A program made the position numbers and the translations under genes. DNA of 51,112 bases from an uncultured Prevotella sp. (lineage in GTDB: Bacteria; Bacteroidota; Bacteroidia; Bacteroidales; Bacteroidaceae). The DNA lies in the NCBI GenBank assembly GCA_934196725.1, contig CAKPWR010000011.1:1-51112 (forward strand). The letters run 5' to 3'. The notes beneath the pieces were generated by a model. The model saw only the letters and a list, made by a program, of their open reading frames with translations, did not search any database and was not told the DNA's origin. This document shows positions 43,984 to 51,112 of the stretch, in pieces; the first letter of the stretch is position 1, and each line of letters opens with the position of its first letter.

Positions 43984-45393
43984 ATGAAAAAAATGATTTG
44001 CATGGTGATGACTGTTGCATCACTAACCTACACAACCCAGACCATGGCGCAGTCGCCAGGCTTGCAGAAGAAGGTGAATACTTACTTTCTGCAGTCGCTG
44101 AAAGCGCAGCAGAAAGCATTGGAGAAGGAGGGCAAGGCCGAATTTGCCCAGAACGCTCCGCTTGAAACCAAATTGCAGCAAGCGATAGAGGGCAAGGACA
44201 TAGCCAGCTATCAGAAGATGGTGTGGAGTGCGTGGTGCGATGCCAACAGGAATTTGCAGGAGGAGAAACTCATCCAACCGGAAGACCTGAAACTGGCTAA
44301 GAACAGCTCGTGGAACCTGCCTAAATGCCTGGAGCCTAATGCCGTGATGCCTTATTATTATGGCAAGAAGGGCGTGGCTGCTGACGGTAAGTTCCCGCTC
44401 TTCCTGTATATCCACGGCTCCGGTCCGAAAGACCATGAGTGGTCGAATGGCATCAAGCTCGGTTTGAGTTTCCAGGATTCTCCTTCCATCTATTTCATCC
44501 CTCAGATTCCTAACGAGGGTGAATACTATCGCTGGTGGCATCTGTCTAAGCAGTATGCTTTCGAAAAACTGATTCGTCAGAACCTGGTGAATGGTGAGGT
44601 GGATGCCAACCGACTCTATGTGTTCGGAATCAGCGAGGGTGGTTATGGCAGTCAGCGACTGGCATCATTCTATGCAGATTATTGGGCTGCAGCTGGTCCG
44701 ATGGCTGGTGGCGAACCGCTGAAGAATGCGCCTGTAGAGAACTGTGCCAATATCGGTTTCTCGTTCCTCACGGGTGCTGATGATACCGGTTTCTATCGCA
44801 ACGACCTTACCTGGTACACCCAGGTGGCATTCGATTCAGCGCAGTTGGCTCGTCCGCTGGCAGTAGATAAGACTCCTATCTTCCGCCATCGCATTCATCT
44901 TTTGCCGGGTATGCAGCATCACATCACCTATGGTCTGACTACTCCTTGGCTCAAGCAGTTTGTGCGCAATCCATATCCTAAGACCGTGCTCTGGGAAGAT
45001 TTCGAGATGGATGGCAGGCACCGTTCCGGTTTCTACAACCTGCAGGTACTGGCTCGCCCATCAGAGCAGAGAACTTACTACGAGATGGATATCGACCAGA
45101 ACGTGGTTTCCATCAAGGTAAGCAATGTGGGTTATACCACGACTATGAAGGATAAGCAGTGGGGCATCGACCTGAAGTTCAACCGCAGCTATTCCGTAGC
45201 CACAGGTGGCAAGCTGAGAGTATATCTCAACGACCAGCTGGTTGACCTGAGTAAGCCTGTAACCATCAAGGTGAATGGCAAGCAGGTGTTCCAAGGCATC
45301 GTCAAGGCCGATTTGCAGGCGATGGTAAACAGTTGTGCCGAGTATTTCGACCCATGCCGCGTATATCCAGTGGCAGTTGATTTGGCTTATTAA
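43984..45393 (+). CDS. Secreted alpha/beta hydrolase (esterase-like)
   Basis: 469 aa with a signal peptide (MKKMICMVMTVASLTYTTQTMA). The hydrolase core has FPLFLYIHGSGPKDHEW (oxyanion region, near residue 137) and the nucleophile elbow RLYVFGISEGGYGSQRLA (G-x-S-x-G, near 219), with a candidate acid in LTGADDTGFY and a His in LPGMQHHITYG (near 315). A beta-rich C-terminal domain (residues ~350-469) carries NRSYSVATGGKLRVYLNDQL. It resembles PHB-depolymerase/feruloyl-esterase-like proteins, but the substrate is unknown. An in-frame ATG nine bases upstream is less likely. The thioredoxin gene follows by 19 bp. Confidence 0.82.
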   Translation: MKKMICMVMTVASLTYTTQTMAQSPGLQKKVNTYFLQSLKAQQKALEKEGKAEFAQNAPLETKLQQAIEGKDIASYQKMVWSAWCDANRNLQEEKLIQPEDLKLAKNSSWNLPKCLEPNAVMPYYYGKKGVAADGKFPLFLYIHGSGPKDHEWSNGIKLGLSFQDSPSIYFIPQIPNEGEYYRWWHLSKQYAFEKLIRQNLVNGEVDANRLYVFGISEGGYGSQRLASFYADYWAAAGPMAGGEPLKNAPVENCANIGFSFLTGADDTGFYRNDLTWYTQVAFDSAQLARPLAVDKTPIFRHRIHLLPGMQHHITYGLTTPWLKQFVRNPYPKTVLWEDFEMDGRHRSGFYNLQVLARPSEQRTYYEMDIDQNVVSIKVSNVGYTTTMKDKQWGIDLKFNRSYSVATGGKLRVYLNDQLVDLSKPVTIKVNGKQVFQGIVKADLQAMVNSCAEYFDPCRVYPVAVDLAY

Positions 45394-45412
45394 TTTAAAA
45401 AGGAAATAATAA

Positions 45413-45955
45413 ATGAAGAAATCTATTTGTTTATATGCCATGATGGCTTTAGCCTTTATGGGATGTTCGCAAAATAACAGGAAACAGGAAGGCAGCTCAA
45501 AGGGGCTGCCTTCTCGTGTTGAATCAGAGAGTAAGACTGGGGCAGAGAAATCAGATCAGTCAGTAGCTGGCAGTAGTAATCAGTCTGCTTCTGCTGGAAA
45601 GGTGCAGGTGCTTACAGCTTCCGATTTCAGGAAGAAGATTATGGATTATGAGGCTCATCCCGAAGAGTGGGTGTTTGCAGGCTCCCGTCCTGCCATTATC
45701 GATTTCTATACCACCTGGTGTGGACCTTGCAAGATGATGGCTCCCATAGTGGAATCGTTTGCCCGAAAATATGCCGGCAAGGTTGATTTCTATAAGGTGG
45801 ATATCGATCAGGAGCCAGAACTGGCTTCCGTCTTCGGCATCCGCAGTATCCCTACCTTCCTCTTCATCCCGATGAAGGGTAATCCCACCATGCAGATGGG
45901 CGCCATGCAGAAGGAAGATTTCGAGGAGATTATCGGGAAAGTGATGGGGAGGTGA
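45413..45955 (+). CDS. Thioredoxin-fold lipoprotein
   Basis: Starts with a lipoprotein signal (YAMMALAFMGC, Cys18) and a polar, Ser/Gln-rich linker to about residue 75, then a thioredoxin domain with IIDFYTTWCGPCKMMAPIVE (Cys103 and Cys106), VDIDQEPELASVFGIRSIPT (cis-Pro) and a terminal EEIIGKVMGR. 180 aa in all. Acts as a membrane-anchored disulfide reductase in the periplasm; partner unknown. Probably cotranscribed with the hydrolase gene upstream. Confidence 0.9.
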   Translation: MKKSICLYAMMALAFMGCSQNNRKQEGSSKGLPSRVESESKTGAEKSDQSVAGSSNQSASAGKVQVLTASDFRKKIMDYEAHPEEWVFAGSRPAIIDFYTTWCGPCKMMAPIVESFARKYAGKVDFYKVDIDQEPELASVFGIRSIPTFLFIPMKGNPTMQMGAMQKEDFEEIIGKVMGR

Positions 45956-45984
45956 TAAATGGTGATTTTCTGCATACTTATAAG

Positions 45985-46008
45985 TAGGTATTTTCTGGCA
46001 AATACCTA
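45985..46008 (+). terminator. Possible weak terminator after the thioredoxin gene
   Basis: TAGGTATTT/AAATACCTA with a 6-nt loop, followed by GTTTTG. The stem is AT-rich and the T run short. Confidence 0.4.
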
Positions 46009-46027
46009 GTTTTGATGATGCCTGAAA

Positions 46028-46059
46028 TTTGGTGGTTTGTCGGATATTACCTAAATTTG
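46028..46059 (+). promoter_or_regulatory. Full Bacteroidetes promoter for enolase
   Basis: TTTG at 46028-46031, 20-bp spacer, TAAATTTG at 46052-46059; leader of about 47 nt to the ATG. Confidence 0.7.
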
Positions 46060-46091
46060 CACTCGAAATAAGAAATGTTTTATGTAATTAA

Positions 46092-47414
<1,323 letters not shown>

Positions 47415-47502
47415 GTGCGATTATGCGAAATTGGAGAAAACCAATTTCACCATGACATACACATTTTATAAAAATAGAATAGATCAGATACGAAATAGAT
47501 GG

Positions 47503-47536
47503 GCATGGATGACCGTGAGGGTTGTCCATGCTTTTT
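47503..47536 (+). terminator. Terminator after enolase
   Basis: GCATGGATGACC...GGTTGTCCATGC hairpin with an imperfect lower stem and TTTTT at 47532-47536. Confidence 0.7.
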
Positions 47537-47615
47537 ATCTTCTATAAAGTATCTGCATCTTCACATACATTACTGATAACTTCGATATATTTTATAGTTT
47601 AAAAACAAAAATGCA

Positions 47616-48362
47616 ATGACAAACGTATTGATAAGTGCCGCCGGACTCTGCGGTGCCACCATTATTGGTGCCATTCTGGGATTCTTCGTCAAGGAGTTGC
47701 CTCATAAATGGAATGATGCCGTTTTGGGATATTGTGCCGGAATCATGCTGGCTGCTTCCACGTTGGGACTGATAGTGCCAGCCTTTGAACAGACCGGTCT
47801 TTGGTGGCTGGTAGTAATCGGCGTAATGGCAGGTGCCCTATTTTTGAACGTGCTCGATCTGGTGACTCCCCATCTTCATCATATCACGGGACTCGACCCC
47901 GAGGAGCATCGCAACAATGCTAGGCTCAGCCATGTGATGCTTTTCGTAATGGCGATAGCCCTGCACAAATTGCCCGAAGGAATGGCAGCAGGAGTGAGTG
48001 TCTGTTCATCAGAAGGCGCCACGGAGTGGGGCGTTTCCTTCGGCATTGCCCTGCAGAACATCCCCGAGGGAATGGTGATCATCGCTCCCTTGATGATGGC
48101 TGGTGTTTCTGCTGCTCGCACCTTCTTCATCTCCATTTTCATCGCCCTGCTCGAAGTGGTAGGCATCTTGTTGGGTTTCGGTTTAGGTTCAGCCTCTTCC
48201 ACCTTCCTCCCCGTTATGTTGGGTTTTGCCGGTGGTGCCATGCTTTATGTAACGAGCGATGAGATGATTCCAGAAACCCATGCCCACGGCTTTCAGAAGC
48301 AAGCCACCTATGCCCTTCTTCTGGGCTTCATCACCTTTGTGTTGATGGAGAAATGTGTATAA
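47616..48362 (+). CDS. ZIP-family metal transporter (ZupT-like)
   Basis: 248-aa inner-membrane protein with eight transmembrane segments expected to import zinc or other divalent metals. The two metal-site helices are present: LHKLPEGMAAGVSV (near residue 113) and LQNIPEGMVIIAPL (near 148). A short His-rich loop PHLHHITGLDPEEH precedes the first. The end ETHAHGFQKQ..LMEKCV fits the ZupT group. Single gene downstream of eno. Confidence 0.92.
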   Translation: MTNVLISAAGLCGATIIGAILGFFVKELPHKWNDAVLGYCAGIMLAASTLGLIVPAFEQTGLWWLVVIGVMAGALFLNVLDLVTPHLHHITGLDPEEHRNNARLSHVMLFVMAIALHKLPEGMAAGVSVCSSEGATEWGVSFGIALQNIPEGMVIIAPLMMAGVSAARTFFISIFIALLEVVGILLGFGLGSASSTFLPVMLGFAGGAMLYVTSDEMIPETHAHGFQKQATYALLLGFITFVLMEKCV

Positions 48363-48431
48363 TCAGATTCTGATGAGCAGCATATAGCAGAGGGTGCCTG
48401 CTGCTATCGACCACATCATATTCCTTTCCCC

Positions 48432-48540
48432 ACCCAACGACATCTTTGCTCACGTGCAGACCGTTTGGAGTCGATAGACGTAGCAACCATCAACGAAGCC
48501 AACGAGAAAATCATCCAACAGGTGATTAATGCTCGTTTTT
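48432..48540 (+). pseudogene. Possible 3' remnant of an unidentified gene
   Basis: A frame with no good start reads SRADRLESIDVATINEANEK and then IIQQVINARF before a TAG at 48540. This looks like the amphipathic end of a real protein and not random sequence, but is too short to name. It lies between the metal transporter and the defence cassette, so may be what is left of a gene displaced when the cassette was acquired. No other gene is visible in 48363-48675. Confidence 0.3.
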
Positions 48541-48627
48541 AGAGCAAAAAAGTGGTGAAAACGCTAATAAATATTATAAAAAATCGTGTTTATTGCAGAA
48601 TTTCGACATTATTACAAAATATATGCG

Positions 48628-48635
48628 TAACTTTG
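48628..48635 (+). promoter_or_regulatory. -7 box (TAACTTTG) upstream of the Septu-like cassette
   Basis: TAnnTTTG match 40 bp before the ATPase start. No -33 at standard spacing was found. Confidence 0.5.
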
Positions 48636-48675
48636 CATACGTTATTTATAAGAATTCATACAATAGAAATACATT

Positions 48676-50100
48676 ATGCAGTTAAATGAACTTCATATAC
48701 AGAATTTCCGCTGTTTCAGTGACTATCGTATCACTTTCGCCCCAGGGCTGACAGTGCTGTTCGGCAAAAACGGCACAGGAAAGACAACGCTGATACATGC
48801 CATCCACAAGGCACTCAGCTTTGCATTCAAACGCGACAAAGAAGAAAAAGCGCTCAATCTGGGTGCAGGTTTTCCTGATTTGAAGCCACGTGATTATAGT
48901 AAGACAGAAGATTTGACAAGAGACCCAAAGACCGGGATGCCATTTTCTTTTGTCAACATACATGCGTGTGCCACATTCGAAGGTGTTCCCCTTGATTGGG
49001 ACATGTATGCCTCCACCTCCACCTTTAAGGTGCAGCCAAGTAAGTTTGGAGATGCATCCATGCGTTTGAAGAATCGCATCAAAGAAACAGACCAGCTACC
49101 AATGTTTGCCTATTTCTCTGATGGTTTTCCTCATGTAATCAAAGAGACCAAGCTCAGCGAAAAAGAGATGAGTCTAAGAAACCTCGGTTATCTTGGTTGG
49201 GATGAAGAAACAGCCTATTCCGACATCTGGATAAATCGGCTCACTATGATCTGGACACTTTGGGACAGAGCAAATCGTACAGTAGATGGAGAGAAAAAGG
49301 CATTGGAGAATTGTGAGAATGCTAAGGCTCAGGGCATAGTAAATGAAGAAGAATACAATGAGGACATAAAACTCCACAAGTCACGCCTCGAAAATGCTGA
49401 ACGAGAGAAATCCCGCTACGATGACGAGGTTCAGGCTATCCGCAATTGCCTGATAAAATTCTCGCAGGGTGATAAGAATATCGAAGTGACAGATTTCTTT
49501 GTCAGTGTATATGAAGAAAGCGGACTTTGCCTACAGACACGTGACGGAAGCAATCCATCGTTTATCAAACTTCCTGCAGGTTACAAGCGTCTGTTCTTTA
49601 TGGTACTCGATATTGCATATCGTTCATTACTTCTGAGCAACGGAAGTACAACCGACCTTGCCGGAATTGTGGTGATTGACGAGATAGACCTCCACTTGCA
49701 TCCCGAGTTGGAGCAGTCCGTTCTTGCACGATTCCGTAAGACATTTCCGAGAGTACAGTTTATCATCAGCACCCATTCACCATTGGTACTGTCTGGAGTA
49801 GAGAACAAACCGGAGAACATCGTATATAGCATGCACGTAGATGATGGTATGCGAACCCTCAGTGTTCACCGCACATACGGAATCGATGCCAACAGTCTTA
49901 TTGCAGAAAACATGGGAGCAGCCAACCGCACATCAGCGGTGATGGAACAAATACGAGCTATTGAGGACAGTGTTTCTGTAAAAGATCTCAAGAAAGCCAA
50001 GGCATTGCTTTCAGATCTGGAAAAGGAAACAGAACCGACACAACCAGAACTTGTCCGTCTCCGTGCCATTATCAAACGCTTAGAAATCATAGGAAGATGA
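48676..50100 (+). CDS. ptuA: AAA/ABC-type ATPase of a Septu-like anti-phage system (PtuA-like)
   Basis: 474-aa SMC/RecF-like ATPase. Starts MQLNELHIQNFRCFSDYRI, Walker A LFGKNGTGKTTLIHAI (residues 29-44), a central charged helical region (about 215-270) and Walker B GIVVIDEIDLHLHPELEQ (near 330) followed by FIISTHSPLVLSGVE with the switch His. A C-terminal helical segment (DLKKAKALLSDLEKET) completes it. Pairing with an HNH gene through an ATGA overlap is the Septu (PtuA-PtuB) layout, known as an anti-phage system; the same pair also serves as effector of retron Ec78. No reverse transcriptase or msr/msd is visible here, so plain Septu is favoured. Symbol given by analogy. Confidence 0.82.
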   Translation: MQLNELHIQNFRCFSDYRITFAPGLTVLFGKNGTGKTTLIHAIHKALSFAFKRDKEEKALNLGAGFPDLKPRDYSKTEDLTRDPKTGMPFSFVNIHACATFEGVPLDWDMYASTSTFKVQPSKFGDASMRLKNRIKETDQLPMFAYFSDGFPHVIKETKLSEKEMSLRNLGYLGWDEETAYSDIWINRLTMIWTLWDRANRTVDGEKKALENCENAKAQGIVNEEEYNEDIKLHKSRLENAEREKSRYDDEVQAIRNCLIKFSQGDKNIEVTDFFVSVYEESGLCLQTRDGSNPSFIKLPAGYKRLFFMVLDIAYRSLLLSNGSTTDLAGIVVIDEIDLHLHPELEQSVLARFRKTFPRVQFIISTHSPLVLSGVENKPENIVYSMHVDDGMRTLSVHRTYGIDANSLIAENMGAANRTSAVMEQIRAIEDSVSVKDLKKAKALLSDLEKETEPTQPELVRLRAIIKRLEIIGR

Positions 50101-50597
50101 GACTTGTAAGAAAAGATTATTCTACAGAAGTCGTTCGCCGTCACGAAGCAGAGCTGCAAGCTCGGCAGTTGGACGAGCAGAGTCTTCTCAACCCGAACGT
50201 ATATCCTGGTCTAACAGGCCGCAAACTTTGGAGGATGGTACGAGACATCCAGGTGATACCCCACTTATGGGACTTAAAGCACCAGATGTACGATGAGCAA
50301 GGCGGAATCTGTTGCTATTGTGGATTGCGCATATTCGAGGATTCGGAAGGCAGAAAACAATCTGTGGAGCATGTTGTTCCCAAGGGCGCTCATCGTGAAT
50401 TAGTGGGTGAATACAAGAACCTCTTGCTTACTTGTAGCATTACCGATGATGATGCCAACCTCATGGGAGTTGCTACAAACAATCCGACACTTATGCATTG
50501 TGATGATAGCAAGGCTGACAAGCCTTTGCATTATACGCCATTAATGCCCGAGTGCGAAACTGTATTTAAAGATTTCCACAAACATCATGACTCGTGA
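50097..50597 (+). CDS. ptuB: HNH endonuclease of a Septu-like system (PtuB-like), short C-terminus
   Basis: 166 aa beginning MRLVRKDYSTEVVRRHEAEL. The zinc-binding HNH core is CCYCG (Cys72, Cys73, Cys75) with QSVEHVVPKGAHRELVGEYK (catalytic Glu91-His92), then NLLLTC with Cys113 and a further HCDDSKADKPLHY. It ends PECETVFKDFHKHHDS, which I judge earlier than usual for PtuB proteins (about 200 aa or more), and an adjacent frame stays open for ~30 more codons (to 50682), so a truncation or frameshift near the end is possible. The core nuclease residues are intact. Start overlaps the ATPase stop, indicating coupled synthesis of the complex. Confidence 0.8.
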   Translation: MRLVRKDYSTEVVRRHEAELQARQLDEQSLLNPNVYPGLTGRKLWRMVRDIQVIPHLWDLKHQMYDEQGGICCYCGLRIFEDSEGRKQSVEHVVPKGAHRELVGEYKNLLLTCSITDDDANLMGVATNNPTLMHCDDSKADKPLHYTPLMPECETVFKDFHKHHDS

Positions 50598-50708
50598 TGA
50601 AGATAACAGATTGCCTGAATTCTGTTTTGTCATCAAGAGTGTAGTCGATTCTGTATTGTCAGATAATATAGCTACAATTTAAAAAAGTTGACAATACATA
50701 TTTTATAT

Positions 50709-50766
50709 AGAGGGTTTTCTGATTAGGTCTAAAAGTGAAGACTAATCAGAAAACTCTCTTTTTTTT
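50709..50766 (+). terminator. Terminator after the Septu-like cassette
   Basis: GAGGGTTTTCTGATTAG pairs with CTAATCAGAAAACTCTC around a 15-nt loop and is followed by eight Ts. Confidence 0.85.
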
Positions 50767-50854
50767 GCCATTTTGTAATTCAGCTTTGAAAGAGTTGTAA
50801 ACAAATAGTTCTCTTTACCCCATTTCGGAATGATGGGGTAAAATGTTTAGCAAA

Positions 50855-51061
50855 CTTCGCCCTTTCTTCTTAGAAGAGAGTAATTTGGTTACAAAGGTAC
50901 GAAAATAAGTTGGATTACGTGTCAAATTTTATCATTTTCTGTATCTCGTCCCTAAGATTTAACACAAATGTTTAGCAAATCTGCCTCGGATGATTCCTAT
51001 AAATGGCAGATTTGCACTTATTTAGGCTGTTGTTGCTCTCTTCTAAGAAGAAAGTGCAAAT
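50855..51061. mobile_element. MITE-like non-coding element with inverted terminal repeats
   Basis: CTTTCTTCTTAGAAGAGAG at 50862-50880 is the exact complement of CTCTCTTCTAAGAAGAAAG at 51036-51054; the match extends imperfectly on both sides (TTCGCC/TTTGCA outside). Inside is a second inverted repeat GCAAATCTGCC (50975-50985) / GGCAGATTTGC (51005-51015). No open frame of note. Next to it lies a further hairpin, TACCCCAT/ATGGGGTA (about 50816-50840). The rest of the tail to 51112 is AT-rich with no gene. Confidence 0.55.
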
Positions 51062-51112
51062 GATGTAAAATAAAGCTACATGTGTAGAGGCTGTATAGCT
51101 AATACTCATATA

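Noticed and set aside
48376..48675. Retron msr/msd RNA upstream of the ATPase-HNH pair
   Set aside because: No reverse transcriptase gene anywhere near and no long inverted repeat in this gap, so the retron version of the Ptu effector is not supported.

Overview
The window looks like a chromosomal segment of a gut or oral Bacteroidales bacterium of the Prevotella/Segatella type. Four things suggest this: many gene starts are preceded by the Bacteroidetes -7 box TAnnTTTG; there is a SusC/SusD pair; the type IX secretion (T9SS) protein SprA lies next to RuvA; and the housekeeping proteins (meso-DAP dehydrogenase, rubrerythrin, Bacteroidetes-type ManA/TrkA/TrkH) read like that order. The taxonomic call is inference from protein character, not from a search.

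Layout. 1-5256 (minus strand) is a housekeeping block: dxs-trkA-trkH, then manA, which runs off the left edge. 5372-11345 (minus strand) is an AT-rich accessory island. It is a tandem array in which four related ~180-aa proteins, best read as immunity proteins of RHS/polymorphic toxins, alternate with collapsed remnants of a secreted RHS gene. The same ~160-bp junction (immunity C-terminus, ATGA overlap, RHS signal peptide) occurs four times (one copy shorter). The island also holds an insertion-sequence remnant with an intact promoter, two small membrane-anchored proteins, a further orphan protein and a T9SS-substrate gene with a frameshift before its sorting domain. 11713-14414 is a plus-strand pair: a secreted C1 (bleomycin-hydrolase-like) peptidase and an L-cysteine desulfidase family protein. 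14650-19866 is an isolated SusC/SusD pair without enzymes. 20230-21819 is an AAA-ATPase/PD-(D/E)XK protein flanked by a perfect 72-bp direct repeat that includes a terminator. 22080-23492 has a small membrane protein and ddh; 23891-32180 is ruvA-sprA; 32306-33895 is nadB.

34047-39001 carries a small membrane protein, a PBP4-type DD-carboxypeptidase, an MscS-type channel, mutY and a secreted DNA/RNA endonuclease. A 210-bp nested palindrome separates them from the minus-strand genes rubrerythrin, an NhaC-type antiporter and alanine dehydrogenase. 43201-48362 has a SIMPL-domain protein, a secreted alpha/beta hydrolase, a thioredoxin lipoprotein, enolase and a ZIP metal transporter. 48676-50597 is a two-gene Septu-like defence cassette (PtuA-type ATPase and PtuB-type HNH nuclease, overlapping ATGA), followed by a terminator and a MITE-like non-coding inverted-repeat element near the right edge.

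The strongest candidates for something not well described are (i) the collapsed RHS/immunity array with its invariant coupling junction, and (ii) the ATPase-nuclease gene bracketed by a 72-bp repeat. No rRNA, tRNA or CRISPR array was recognised.
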